64,000 nucleotides of DNA from Oceanobacillus sojae (GTDB lineage Bacteria > Bacillota > Bacilli > Bacillales > Amphibacillaceae), in NCBI RefSeq assembly GCF_900162665.1, contig NZ_LT727811.1, positions 314,063-378,062 on the forward strand, read 5' to 3'. Position 1 is the first letter of the stretch. Every line of letters starts with the position of its first letter. The notes beneath the pieces are model-generated. The model was not told the origin of the DNA. It saw only the letters and a program-made list of their open reading frames with translations, and ran no database searches. Shown here piece after piece: positions 35,034-46,193 of this stretch. The translations under genes and the position numbers were made by a program.

Positions 35034-36617
35034 TCAATCGTTCTGCTTTTCAGGAGAATACCTTGCTTTTCGAACATTTTTCACCCAGGCCCGGTCCTCG
35101 TCCATCATTTTTTTAGCGGCATAGACCGTTAGAACCTGAATAATAATAATTGGTATTCCCATTAATCCCGACAGCACTTCCAACGGAGAAAGGCCTCCTA
35201 CACTCATAAGCGTCAGAGCAAGCACTGTAATCAATACTGCCACTAAGATTCTTAATGATTTATAAGGTGCAGATTTCGTCATATCCTGATTGGACATATA
35301 GGTTGCTACGGTATAAGTTGTTGAATCTAATGTAGTAATTAAGAAAATCGTCGCAATAATCGTAAATAAGATGATAGTTAATGTCGGTAATGGCAATGAG
35401 CTCAAAATAGCGGGAATCGATTGCTCCAAGCCTTGATTTTGGACAATATCCAGCACTGGCACTGCACCCGTCACCTGCCTGTGAACACTTAATCCACCAA
35501 GAACACCTGTCGCAATCCAGGATAATAGTGTAGGCGCCAATAGATACGTTAAAATCATTTCTTTAATCGTTCTGCCTTTGGATACAATCGCCGCAAAAAC
35601 ACCGTGAAGCATCGCCCAAGTTGCATTGTAAGCAAACCAAAAGACGGTATGACTCTCAATATGTGTACCTCCCTCCATATCAAGTGAATTGGTATACAGA
35701 GAAAAGTTCATATAATTAGTGATTAAATATCGTGCGGAATCAGAAAAGAAATTCATAATAAAGATTCCCGGTCCAATGATAAGAATAAGGAGAGCAAAAG
35801 CTCCTGCAAGATACATGTTAAATGTACTTAACCGTTTGATCCCTTTGTCAATACCTACATAAGCGCTGATAGAAAAACCTAAAACCCAAATCAAAGTAAC
35901 AATTACTGTAAAAGGAAATGTTACTTCAATATTCAATATCTCCGCCAGATTATACGTAACAATCGGTGTACCAAGACCTAATGTCACTGCGGCTCCGGCT
36001 AAAATACTGACCAAGAATAAAATATCAAGAATAATCCCGCCAATTCCATCTGTAAACCTGTCGCCGAATATAACACGGCATGCTTCTGAAATACGCATTC
36101 GTGGTTTCTTCCGGACATACAAAAGATATGCCATCGCCGGAGCTACCATAACAAAGACGGCAAAGGTCTGAAAGGTCCATAAAAACATGCTGTAGGAATT
36201 CCCGGCAAGAATTGCTTCCATTGATCCTGCTTCCAGCCCAAACGGCGGGTCATTCGCGACTTCACTCCATTGCGTCAAACCCGTCCGCATAATTGTTGAA
36301 CCAAGCCCCATTGCAATCAAAATAGATGCGTATTCAAACAAGTTGTATCTTGGTTTCTTTGCCGGATCACCTAACACTACTTTCCCATACTTAGAAAACG
36401 AAAAATATACTGCTGCTATAACGATAATCAAGGCATACCATAAATAACCCCATTTAAAGGAATCTACTAATGTATTAAAAATGCTGTCCAATAATTCCTT
36501 AGATTCACTTGTATACATTGCAAATAGAGCACTAAATATTGCTATAATCACAATAGAAGGAATTACAATGCTTTTCTCAACTAAGCTTTTTTTCTTCTGT
36601 CGTCCAGGCGCCTCCAT
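35034..36617 (-). CDS. BCCT-family betaine/choline/carnitine transporter
   Basis: The 527-residue carrier has about 12 helices. The family signature is visible in MGLGSTIMRTGLTQWSEV, FWTFQTFAVFVMVAPAMAYL-like helix 4, and FWFAYNATWAMLHGVFAAIVSKGRTIKE, which corresponds to the conserved aromatic betaine-site helix. It imports a quaternary amine for osmoprotection or as a nutrient. The Gly-x-Gly stretch of helix 3 differs from OpuD-like proteins, so a substrate other than glycine betaine is possible. It is monocistronic; AAAGGAG precedes the ATG. Confidence 0.9.
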   Translation of the reverse strand: MEAPGRQKKKSLVEKSIVIPSIVIIAIFSALFAMYTSESKELLDSIFNTLVDSFKWGYLWYALIIVIAAVYFSFSKYGKVVLGDPAKKPRYNLFEYASILIAMGLGSTIMRTGLTQWSEVANDPPFGLEAGSMEAILAGNSYSMFLWTFQTFAVFVMVAPAMAYLLYVRKKPRMRISEACRVIFGDRFTDGIGGIILDILFLVSILAGAAVTLGLGTPIVTYNLAEILNIEVTFPFTVIVTLIWVLGFSISAYVGIDKGIKRLSTFNMYLAGAFALLILIIGPGIFIMNFFSDSARYLITNYMNFSLYTNSLDMEGGTHIESHTVFWFAYNATWAMLHGVFAAIVSKGRTIKEMILTYLLAPTLLSWIATGVLGGLSVHRQVTGAVPVLDIVQNQGLEQSIPAILSSLPLPTLTIILFTIIATIFLITTLDSTTYTVATYMSNQDMTKSAPYKSLRILVAVLITVLALTLMSVGGLSPLEVLSGLMGIPIIIIQVLTVYAAKKMMDEDRAWVKNVRKARYSPEKQND

Positions 36618-36866
36618 TTTAAGTTCTCCTTTCTCTACTACCTGATTAGAAAAAATAGATATGAATATGGCATATGTTTTACACCTACTAATACCACAGA
36701 AGAAAAGTTACAAAACATGGGTGAGGTAAATGACACTGCAATCAACATATTTTTATAGATGGACCATCTGCGATTTAATTTTACATTTACCATTCATATT
36801 GCATATTTTTCACAAAAAAAGAGATTACGTTACAATCAGGATTACCTCAAAAATAAATAAAAAAAG
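36618..36866. other. Upstream region of the BCCT gene
   Basis: This AT-rich non-coding stretch carries AGATGGACCATCT (36757-36769), a palindrome with 6-base arms that could be an operator. No clear promoter or RNA structure was identified. Confidence 0.3.
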
Positions 36867-36911
36867 GATTCGGGCAAATATCAAATCATTCATTTGATAT
36901 TTGCCCGAATC
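36867..36911 (-). terminator. Intrinsic terminator of the UTRA GntR gene
   Basis: A perfect 20-base stem (36867-36886 with 36892-36911) and a 5-base loop are followed on the minus strand by CCTTTTTTTATTT. It lies 60 bases after the regulator stop codon. Confidence 0.92.
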
Positions 36912-36971
36912 TCCTTTTAACGTCATATTCCTATACTATTTGTTTCTTTATATTATTCTAGTTTAAAAATG

Positions 36972-37688
36972 TTAAGTCAATTCTACTATATAGTCAAACT
37001 TATCTCCACGCGCAATGCCCAGTGTATAACCGATCAGATACTCATTATGATACGCATATCGTTTAATCATCATTGCTGACTGATTAGAAGGTAATTGAAA
37101 ATATTTCGCTTCCTCTTCACGTAATGTAGTGGCCTTGAAGCTTTCAATTGCCTTTGTAACTCCAAGCGAATAGTCCTCTATAAAAATTTGGTACATCGAT
37201 CTTGACTCTAAATCTTCTTTTGAGAGGTTCGGAAAAAACTTTTTCGGTAAATAAGTTGTCTCATAAAGCAAGGGTTCATCATCCGCAAGCCGCAGCCGGA
37301 CCACTTTAATAACTATTTCGAAAGGGGTGATTTTTAATTTACTCGCCAGCCGGTCATCTACTACAGTCTCTTCAAAATTTAGGACAATTGTAGAGGGAAC
37401 CTTTCCATTCTTTTTCATCTCTTCTGTGAAACTATAAAGTTTTACAAGGTGCTGGTTGTAGCGTTTCGATGATACAAACGTGCCAGCACCATGAACTTTA
37501 TAAATATATCCTTCTCTTTCCAATTCTTGCAAGGCCTGACGCACAGTTATTCTGCTCAGCCTATAAATTTCACATAGCTCCCGTTCCGGAGGCAGTCTTT
37601 CTCCTTCAAGATAATAACTTTCATCTATTTTTTTTATTAAATCCTCCATTAATTGTAAATAAAGAGGCAATCTATTATTTTTATCCAT
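36972..37688 (-). CDS. GntR-family regulator with UTRA domain (HutC subfamily)
   Basis: The roughly 238-residue repressor has a winged helix (PLYLQLMEDLIKKIDESYY, LCEIYRLSRITVRQALQELEREGYIYKVHGAGTFV) and a UTRA effector domain (about 90-235, with PLLYETTYLPKKFFPNL). UTRA regulators often control sugar or amino-sugar phosphate genes. ATG at 37688 is chosen with GGGAAG ten bases upstream; a longer frame lacks a site. No obvious target is adjacent; the ascorbate-type PTS operon starting at 42042 with its GGT...ACC palindromes is a candidate. 37689-37910 holds no further clear feature. Confidence 0.9.
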   Translation of the reverse strand: MDKNNRLPLYLQLMEDLIKKIDESYYLEGERLPPERELCEIYRLSRITVRQALQELEREGYIYKVHGAGTFVSSKRYNQHLVKLYSFTEEMKKNGKVPSTIVLNFEETVVDDRLASKLKITPFEIVIKVVRLRLADDEPLLYETTYLPKKFFPNLSKEDLESRSMYQIFIEDYSLGVTKAIESFKATTLREEEAKYFQLPSNQSAMMIKRYAYHNEYLIGYTLGIARGDKFDYIVELT

Positions 37689-37910
37689 TATTTCATATCT
37701 TCCCTGCACATATATTCTTTATCCATGAAATCTATACATGAATAAAGGAAGTTAATAAAATACTGCTAAATTACTGCGATTATATCATAGGAAAGAATAG
37801 ATATATATGGCTTACTCCATAACCATCAATAAAAAATCGCAGTTATTAAATCCAAAACCAGCACCCTGCCTATAACCAACTACTATTTCCTTCCCTCTAA
37901 AACAGTCTTA

Positions 37911-39042
37911 TTATTCAGATTCATCCTGCCCAGGAACAAATAACTTCACATTGTCTATTACCGCAGAACCTTCATAATAATTAATATGGGGTATACCCAA
38001 CAGAAAATAATCTGGATAAGCAGAATCCTCGGGCCATTGTTCAACAGAATAGCTGCCATGAGGACCTTCAAAAGTTAATGTAGAATTGAATTCTCCATTA
38101 TATTCTTCTGATGTATTATTGTAATGCCAGATTGGCCTTCCATCTTCAATAAAATCTCTTTCATATCTAAGTGTTTGCTGACCAACATGTTTAAAGTTGC
38201 CTGACATCTCCATTATATAACTATTATCTGTACGTTCTATTGCAAATGTATAAGATTCTTCCGGCATGAGCTCAGGCTGTATTTCTGCATTGGAAATAAT
38301 AGAGTATTCTGTATCATCATCATAGAAAGAACCACATTCTGTTTCAAACATAAACGAATTATAGCCAATGGATTCATCTCTAAACGTATCGCCGGCAAAA
38401 AAGATTCCATTAATGGCATTATTGGAACTTTGCTCGTCCGCCCGGCTGTATAATTCTCCAGTTTGCGGATTACAAACAGCATAACCACTATTCCATGAAG
38501 AACTAACATTATATGCATCCATCCCCACTTTACGGTGATTATGGATAAAAACATTATTATGTGGAGCTGGATTCTCATAATCCATAATGGACAATAATCA
38601 AACCAGAATCAAAACTAGTAGCCAGCTCAGCAGCTTGTTGACTATCCTGACTCACATTAGTAAAAGAAGCTTCTGTATCGGGTTGACCATCTTTATCATA
38701 ATCCCGCACTGCAAACTCGGCTGTCAGCCATCCCTCTTCACCAAAGCTGGCCCGCTTCCTTAATAAATCAAAGCTTTCCAGCTGCTTCTCAAAATCATTT
38801 CCACCTTGAATTTGAAAAAATTCTCCATCATCATCTAAATGATCTACATGCCAAGGGCTATTATCTCCATAACTGTCTATTTCCCATGGTATGTCATCAA
38901 ATGATAGCAAATCTTGAAAATCTTCATGGTACATCAACTTCCATCCATCTTTTTCTTCTGCAGCTGCCATTTTGCTATCTATAAAAGTAAAAAACAGCAA
39001 TAATACCAACCCTGTAAAGAACATCTTTCGTTTACGAATCAT
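37911..39042 (-). pseudogene. Secreted protein with ConA-like C-terminus, interrupted by a one-base frameshift
   Basis: Two frames belong to one gene of about 379 codons. The first (39042 to 38575) encodes a signal peptide (MFFTGLVLLLFFTF...MAAAEE) and ends in SFDSGLIIVHYGL. The second continues from about 38590 with DYENPAPHNNVFIHNHRKV and ends in a jelly-roll-like segment GSAVIDNVKLFVPGQDESE. Removing one C in ATTGTCCATTATGG (about 38582-38595) would rejoin them. The N-terminal part (YHEDFQDLLSFDDIPWEID) resembles laminarinase-like sandwich proteins, but no family is firmly recognised. AAAGGAGG precedes the start. A true disruption or a sequencing error are both possible. Confidence 0.75.
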
Positions 39043-39137
39043 GTAAGTTGTTCCTCCTTTAAAAAGTTTTTACTTACTATAAGGAAGCACTCTTAATTAA
39101 ATATTAATTCTGTATATTCAAATCACATTGAACTTAT

Positions 39138-40490
39138 TTATTCAATAGATGCCTGCTTCTTTTTATAAAAAATACTTAACAGGACTAATGCAATCACCGC
39201 TAATATAAATCCTGGAATCGGTATTTTCAAAGTAAAGAACAATTTAATTAGCGCAAGGACAATAATACCATCTGGAACCAGGAAGGCCAGACCTTCTACT
39301 CCATAAATATCTAATCCAAATAAAGGATAGAAAAGTGCAACTGGTATTGTCAGGATGATACCATATACAAATCCAGATACCATTGCTCCTCTTCTGCCTC
39401 CCATAGCATTCCCAAATATACCTGCAATACCTCCCGTAAAGAATCCACCAATAATTGATGGCAGGGGAACAATTGTGCCAAATAGTATGGAAATAAACAT
39501 TCCGATGACCATACCTATGATGGAAAAGATGAACCCTAACATCAGCGCGTTCGGTGCATATGGAAAGAAAATAGGTACATCCAGAGCAGGTTTAGCTCCA
39601 GGGACAAGCTTTAAAGCAATCCCTCTAAAAGCAGGAACAATTTCACCAAGAAACATTCTGACACCTTGTAATAGAACAAGTACTCCCGCAGCAAAACCTA
39701 GAGCATTTAGTGTGCTGAATACAAGGTAGTTCTGTCCGTCAGATAATGGATTGACTACTTCCGGCCCTGCAAATAGAGCAGTAATAATATAAATTACAAA
39801 CATAACAATTGATACGGATACTGCTGTATCTTTAAAAAAGCTTAATTTCTCCGGCATTTTAATCGATTCACTATCATGCGCTTTATTCCCTGTCATTTTC
39901 CCAACCAAAGCAGATAATACGACCCCAGTGGTTGTCAGATGTCCATAGGCTACTTTATCATTCCCTGTGATTTTCCTGACAATGGGTTGTGCAATCGCTG
40001 GCAATAATACTAATGTCATTCCATGAATCAATGATCCAAAGATAATTCCATTTGTTTCAGATACACCTAAATCATAGAAAGCCCAAGCCAGTGCTCCCGC
40101 CAAAATCCACATCATATGACCAGTCAGAAAAATATACTTAAAAGGGGTAATACGAGCCAACAACACATTTGTTAAAAACCCAAATAATAAAATAAAAGAT
40201 GTCATTCTTCCAATGGCTGCTACAGAGTCAACCAGAGCTGCTACAATGGCTTCATCTACTGGAACAACTCCCTTTAAATTAAATGCTTGCTCAAACATTT
40301 CTGCAAAAGGAGCTAAATTTGTAACGATTAATGATGAGCCTGCCCCTAAAATGAGTATACCTAAAATCGTTTTTATCGTGCCTTTTACAACTTCTGTTAC
40401 TTCTTTCTTTTGCAGTAATAAGCCGAGCAATGCTACAAGACCTAGAGTAATGGCCGGAACTGTTAAAATTTCTGCTATTGCCCTTAACAT
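39138..40490 (-). CDS. PTS EIIC of the ascorbate (UlaA/SgaT) family
   Basis: The 450-residue membrane transporter has about 11 helices. LTVPAITLGLVALLGLLLQKK, GILILGAGSSLIVTNLAPF, ITPFKYIFLTGHMMW and ALMLGFIFSIIGMVIGMF are characteristic of UlaA-type EIIC. It works with the separate EIIB and EIIA upstream. No UlaD/E/F pentulose enzymes are nearby, so L-ascorbate is unlikely to be the substrate; the SIS isomerase suggests an amino sugar or ketose. AAGGAGG precedes the start. Confidence 0.92.
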   Translation of the reverse strand: MLRAIAEILTVPAITLGLVALLGLLLQKKEVTEVVKGTIKTILGILILGAGSSLIVTNLAPFAEMFEQAFNLKGVVPVDEAIVAALVDSVAAIGRMTSFILLFGFLTNVLLARITPFKYIFLTGHMMWILAGALAWAFYDLGVSETNGIIFGSLIHGMTLVLLPAIAQPIVRKITGNDKVAYGHLTTTGVVLSALVGKMTGNKAHDSESIKMPEKLSFFKDTAVSVSIVMFVIYIITALFAGPEVVNPLSDGQNYLVFSTLNALGFAAGVLVLLQGVRMFLGEIVPAFRGIALKLVPGAKPALDVPIFFPYAPNALMLGFIFSIIGMVIGMFISILFGTIVPLPSIIGGFFTGGIAGIFGNAMGGRRGAMVSGFVYGIILTIPVALFYPLFGLDIYGVEGLAFLVPDGIIVLALIKLFFTLKIPIPGFILAVIALVLLSIFYKKKQASIE

Positions 40491-40552
40491 TTTTTGACCT
40501 CCTTATATTGGCAACTCAATTATTTCAGCATCGTTTATAAATAAACCCTCCA

Positions 40553-40828
40553 TTACCCATTTTGATTTAAATATCCAAGTAGTTTTTTCTCTATTTCGTC
40601 ATCGTCTGTAAGGTTGTGAATATATATTTTATCTATCTCTACTCCTTCCAGCGCTGATTCTAAATCAGCTGAAGCCATAATTAAATCTGCTGTTCTTCCT
40701 TTTGCCGATCCGGCGTCAAGTGCACTTACTTCCGCTTTTATTCCTTCTTTTGCCAATATATCGTCAACTGTCATTTTAAGCATTAAACTCGTTCCAAATC
40801 CCATCCCGCATACTGTAATAATTTCCAT
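40553..40828 (-). CDS. PTS EIIB, ascorbate/galactitol type
   Basis: The 91-residue phosphocarrier has its active cysteine at position 7 in ITVCGMGFGTSLMLKM. This loop is typical of the lactate/ascorbate EIIB fold. It accepts phosphate from EIIA and passes it to the sugar bound by EIIC. The gene lies between the SIS protein and EIIC; CGGAGGG precedes the ATG. Confidence 0.92.
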   Translation of the reverse strand: MEIITVCGMGFGTSLMLKMTVDDILAKEGIKAEVSALDAGSAKGRTADLIMASADLESALEGVEIDKIYIHNLTDDDEIEKKLLGYLNQNG

Positions 40829-40851
40829 TATGAATCCCTCCGTTTATAAGT

Positions 40852-41586
40852 TTATAAGCAAGTTATCCGATTTCGATACTTTTCTATATATTGCTTATTT
40901 ATTTGATCACCTTTGTCTAAATTAGAGCTGACATAAACAGGAGGCGCTTCTCCACTTTTCACCAGATTATCAATTGCTTGGACTACAACACTTTGCAGGA
41001 TAGTAAAACCAATAATTGATGAAGTTGGTCCAAAGCTTGCTTCCAATCCATCAACTTTCATAATTGCATCTCCGGCATCACCATGATTATCTAATACAAC
41101 ATCAGCTAATTGATAGAGTTTTTTCCCGTCTTTATGTCTGGATTCCACTTCTTCTGTGAACGCCATTGATGTTAATACAATGACTTTCATTCCTCTTTCT
41201 TTCGCTTCTAATGCCATTTCAATCGGAACAGCGTTTCTTCCGGATGTAGATACAATTAACATTACATCTTGAGATGCCACGTTTTCGTTATTAAGTATCA
41301 CCTTGGCCAGCCCTTCCTGTCTTTCTGAGAAAGTGCTTAACGGAGCCGACGGAGCCAATGATAACGGCGGTGATAAAATTGCATTAACCGGCACCAAGCC
41401 TCCCGCACGATAAAATAGCTCCATGGCATACATCTGTGAATGACCGCATCCAAATACATGTAATACACCTTTATCTTTTATCGATGTTTCAATAATTTTA
41501 GCTGCTTCCAATATATTCTTTTCTTCTTTCTGTGAAACTTCTTTTAAGATATCTTCTACTTTTGAAAAAAATTGTTTGTATAACAT
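40852..41586 (-). CDS. SIS-domain sugar-phosphate isomerase/binding protein (UPF0309 type)
   Basis: The 244-residue protein has a single SIS fold: HVFGCGHSQMYAMELFYRAGG holds the phosphate-binding turn and MLIVSTSGRNAVPIEMALEAKERGMKVIVLTS the second SIS motif. A catalytic role would be ketose-aldose isomerisation or amino-sugar handling of the PTS product. It lies 3 bases after EIIA and before EIIB, an unusual insertion between PTS components, which points to intimate involvement with the imported sugar. Which sugar is unknown. Confidence 0.88.
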   Translation of the reverse strand: MLYKQFFSKVEDILKEVSQKEEKNILEAAKIIETSIKDKGVLHVFGCGHSQMYAMELFYRAGGLVPVNAILSPPLSLAPSAPLSTFSERQEGLAKVILNNENVASQDVMLIVSTSGRNAVPIEMALEAKERGMKVIVLTSMAFTEEVESRHKDGKKLYQLADVVLDNHGDAGDAIMKVDGLEASFGPTSSIIGFTILQSVVVQAIDNLVKSGEAPPVYVSSNLDKGDQINKQYIEKYRNRITCL

Positions 41587-41589
41587 AAA

Positions 41590-42042
41590 CTACTCCTCCA
41601 ATTTCTTTTTAATCATTTCTAATACTTTCTTTGCATCCGTTGCCGTTCTGATTCTCTCGACCAGTTGCCCATCCTTCAATATTTTCATTAGTTCCGCCAT
41701 TAATTGCAGATGAGAATCATGATCTACAGCCCCCAGAGCAAACAATAAATCAACTGGGTCTTTTTCACCTGCTCCAAATTCAATTGGCTTTTCAAGCGTA
41801 AGTAAACTTAAACAAATCTCGTTCACGTTTCCTTCAGGTCGCGCATGAAATAATGCAATGCCCGGAGCAATTACAATATAAGGGCCAAACTCATGCACAG
41901 ACTCTATCATGTCTGCTATATACTCCTTTTTAATAGATTGATTATCCAATAATGGTTCGCCGGCTTTTTTTGCTGCCTCCCTCCAATCGATAACGCTTTC
42001 ATTTAATAAAATCGTATTTTGACTTAACGCTTGATAAATCAT
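41590..42042 (-). CDS. PTS EIIA, mannitol/fructose (UlaC-like) type
   Basis: The 150-residue protein carries the active histidine in IVIAPGIALFHARPEG and the SLLTLEKPIEFG strand typical of UlaC/FrvA-type EIIA. It receives phosphate from HPr. ATG at 42042 is preferred, after GGGGAG; the frame's upstream GTG (42081) lies in the leader between operator and ribosome site. It is the first gene of the PTS operon. Confidence 0.9.
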   Translation of the reverse strand: MIYQALSQNTILLNESVIDWREAAKKAGEPLLDNQSIKKEYIADMIESVHEFGPYIVIAPGIALFHARPEGNVNEICLSLLTLEKPIEFGAGEKDPVDLLFALGAVDHDSHLQLMAELMKILKDGQLVERIRTATDAKKVLEMIKKKLEE

Positions 42043-42084
42043 CTTCTCCCCGCTTTCTTGTATAAAATATAAAACTTTCACCTT

Positions 42085-42110
42085 AATTGGTTATGTTGAC
42101 ATAACCAATT
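42085..42110. promoter_or_regulatory. Perfect 26-base palindromic operator upstream of the UlaA-type PTS
   Basis: AATTGGTTATGT and ACATAACCAATT are perfect arms around TG. It lies just upstream of the EIIA ribosome site. The minus-strand box AAATTGGTTATG is repeated at the site near 42180-42195. Confidence 0.75.
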
Positions 42111-42179
42111 TGGATATTTATAAAAGGTCTCTTAAATTTTGAGTAGACCTTTATCCTTGTAAGCTATGCCATTACTACT

Positions 42180-42195
42180 ATTGGTCATAACCAAT
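42180..42195. promoter_or_regulatory. Second operator copy upstream of the UlaA-type PTS
   Basis: ATTGGTCATAACCAAT has 6-base arms and shares the AATTGGTTATG box (minus strand) with the palindrome 80 bases downstream. Between them AAAGGTCT and AGACCTTT (42123-42130, 42145-42152) form another inverted repeat. Two spaced operators suggest looping or a wide promoter. Confidence 0.65.
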
Positions 42196-42350
42196 TTAAA
42201 TATATTCTAATTGAAACCGCTTTATTTGTAAACCCTTATTTTTGAATTTTTATAAGATGACGCGCCAAAACATATATATGTAACTTTTGATTCGTTCTTA
42301 TATCATAAAAATGATGATTAATATAATAACAATACTTTTTAGAAAAAAAT

Positions 42351-42390
42351 AGTTTCTCTTTATACTATCATTCCTGAATAAAGAGAAACT
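42351..42390 (-). terminator. Intrinsic terminator of the ketopantoate reductase gene
   Basis: AGTTTCTCTTTAT and ATAAAGAGAAACT (42351-42363, 42378-42390) are perfect 13-base arms; on the minus strand ATTTTTTTCT follows. The non-coding stretch 42196-42350 shows nothing else. Confidence 0.85.
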
Positions 42391-42408
42391 GTAAATACCA
42401 TCTATATG

Positions 42409-43272
42409 CTAATCCTTCATCTCACTTGCCAAAAGCAGACTATAAACTGTATCCAAACAAGGCGTACCAAGGTCGTGCTCTCTGCTTTTCTCATATAAGA
42501 AACCTTGAATATAATCCACTTCCATTGCCTGGCCGTTTATCATATCGTAATACATACTTGTGCCCATTTGGGAAGGATATCCGGCATAGATTTGCATAAT
42601 TTCCTCTGTTATCTTTTCCTGGAAGTAAACACCTTCTGCAGCAGCAATTTCAACTCCTTCTTGAATTAGCTTTTTACACAGGTTCTGTATTTTTTTCTCC
42701 TGCAAAATAAATGCCGTATTTCTGCTTAGTGCTGTTACGGAGTTTATGGCGACATTAACAATTAATTTATACCAGACCTCCTTACGGTAATCAGCTCGTA
42801 ATTGAATATCAAGATTACTTGCCGCCATCTCTTCTTTTAATTTTTTGGTTACTCTATTTTCTGGTAAAATCAGGGTTCGGTCACGAAAATGCGTGACAAA
42901 ATCCCCTTTCTTTTGCCCGCTAATATAAACAACAGCCTGGTATACTTCACCTGGAATTTGAAATTTATCCAGCTGTCCATAGCCATTCTGACAAAGAACA
43001 CAAACCGTATTTTCGTGTGTCAGCTTATCCAAAGACGGTATAACCCCTTCCAATTGCGTTCCTTTCACCGCGATAAACAAATAATCAAAAACTGTTTCCG
43101 TTTCAAAAATAGCTTCTATTGGATAAGTGGTATTTTCTGGTTTATCCACTCGTTCGATATGCACTTCTCCCTTTTTTCTACCTAGAAATGTCACATGATA
43201 CCCGCTGTTTTGCAATGATTCGCCGATGACAGAACCGACTGCACCTGGTCCAATAACACCAAATTTATACAT
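42409..43272 (-). CDS. panE: 2-dehydropantoate 2-reductase (ketopantoate reductase)
   Basis: This 287-residue NADPH enzyme reduces ketopantoate to pantoate. GVIGPGAVGSVIGESL is the Rossmann loop, FIAVKGTQLEG the nucleotide-side segment, and the catalytic Lys lies in REVWYKLIVNVAINSVTAL with its conserved Asn. The late substrate Ser/Glu region is SQMGTSMYYDMINGQAMEVDYIQG. It is divergent from panBCD, 104 bases away, so the window encodes the full route from ketoisovalerate to pantothenate. Confidence 0.88.
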   Translation of the reverse strand: MYKFGVIGPGAVGSVIGESLQNSGYHVTFLGRKKGEVHIERVDKPENTTYPIEAIFETETVFDYLFIAVKGTQLEGVIPSLDKLTHENTVCVLCQNGYGQLDKFQIPGEVYQAVVYISGQKKGDFVTHFRDRTLILPENRVTKKLKEEMAASNLDIQLRADYRKEVWYKLIVNVAINSVTALSRNTAFILQEKKIQNLCKKLIQEGVEIAAAEGVYFQEKITEEIMQIYAGYPSQMGTSMYYDMINGQAMEVDYIQGFLYEKSREHDLGTPCLDTVYSLLLASEMKD

Positions 43273-43376
43273 TTCTGCTTCTCCACCTTTTTCCTCAAGC
43301 TAATAACTTGCCATTGTGAATCTATACAGATAATTTTATAATAAGAAGAAGAATAAAAATAGTAGGTGATCTAGAA

Positions 43377-45422
<2,046 letters not shown>

Positions 45423-45446
45423 ACTGTCCGGAAATAAAATAAGCAG

Positions 45447-45486
45447 AAACGTGCTGTCTCTATACAGAAAAAGAGCAGCACGTTTT
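45447..45486 (+). terminator. Intrinsic terminator of panBCD
   Basis: AAACGTGCTG and CAGCACGTTT (45447-45456, 45476-45485) form a stem, extended by TCTCT/AGAG, followed by TTAATT. It lies 25 bases after the panD stop. 45487-45694 holds no other clear feature. Confidence 0.85.
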
Positions 45487-45694
45487 AATTTATGCTTATA
45501 TCTGATTGATAATAATAAGCTCCCAAATTACTCCTTTACTTCTTTTTGCACAAATTGAAAACTACACAAATTAGTCATTTTATTTTCCTGTATGGGCAGC
45601 AATTATATTGTAAAATAGAAGTGATTTCTCATGAAAAAAATATAGGCTGATACTCCAGATAGCATTTCATTCTAAGCTGAAGTTGGTGTTGATA

Positions 45695-46069
45695 ATGAAA
45701 AAGGCATTATTAATCAGCTGCGGATCCCTGTCGCTCGGTTTAGGAATAATCGGTATTATTTTACCGCTGTTACCTACGACGCCATTTTTGTTATTGTCCG
45801 CAGCATGCTATGCGAAAAGCTCCGAAAAATTATATAATTGGCTGCTTGAAAATAAATACTTTGGTTCTTATATTAAAAATTACCGTGCGGGAAAAGGGAT
45901 TCCGTTAAAAGTAAAAATTACTGCCGTATCCGTTTTATGGTTATCCCTGTCATTTACCATTTATTTTGTGATTCCACTGGTTGCCGTAAAGATTTTGCTC
46001 GCCATGATAGGCTCCTACTTTACATGGTTTATCCTGAAACAAAAAACACTTAAGGAGCATGCTTTCTAA
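45695..46069 (+). CDS. DUF454 (YbaN-family) membrane protein
   Basis: The 124-residue inner-membrane protein matches the YbaN family: LGIIGIILPLLPTTPFLLLSAACYAKSSEKLYNWLLENKYFG, followed by two more helices. The PLLPTTPFLL motif is diagnostic. The function is unknown. ATG at 45695 is chosen because four weak upstream codons (TTG/GTG) have no ribosome site; GGTG lies upstream of the ATG. Confidence 0.88.
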   Translation: MKKALLISCGSLSLGLGIIGIILPLLPTTPFLLLSAACYAKSSEKLYNWLLENKYFGSYIKNYRAGKGIPLKVKITAVSVLWLSLSFTIYFVIPLVAVKILLAMIGSYFTWFILKQKTLKEHAF

Positions 46070-46107
46070 TCATGTTTTCTCCATTTCCATAAAGAGCAAA
46101 GACTAAG

Positions 46108-46160
46108 TACGCGACGTCGTGTCGCAACGCCTTTGTGACCTACATCCTGCAGGCTCGAAC
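46108..46160. repeat. GC-rich paired-hairpin sequence, possible interspersed repeat
   Basis: GCGAC-GTCGT-GTCGC is a small hairpin, followed shortly by ACCTACATCCTGCAGG, another short inverted motif. The stretch is more GC-rich than its surroundings and non-coding. Similar paired motifs are known as interspersed repeats in Bacillaceae; only one copy is seen here. Confidence 0.4.
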
Positions 46161-46193
46161 GCATGCTATTTGATTTTGGGGGTAGCTTTCAAT

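Noticed and set aside
37773-37843. ACTGCGATT/AATCGCAGT inverted copies upstream of the UTRA regulator
   Set aside because: The 9-base arms are over 50 bases apart in an AT-rich region; chance or a weak structure cannot be excluded, and nothing supports an operator.
38575-38600. Programmed frameshifting in the split secreted-protein gene
   Set aside because: No slippery heptamer, Shine-Dalgarno-like stimulator or pseudoknot is visible; a simple indel explains it.
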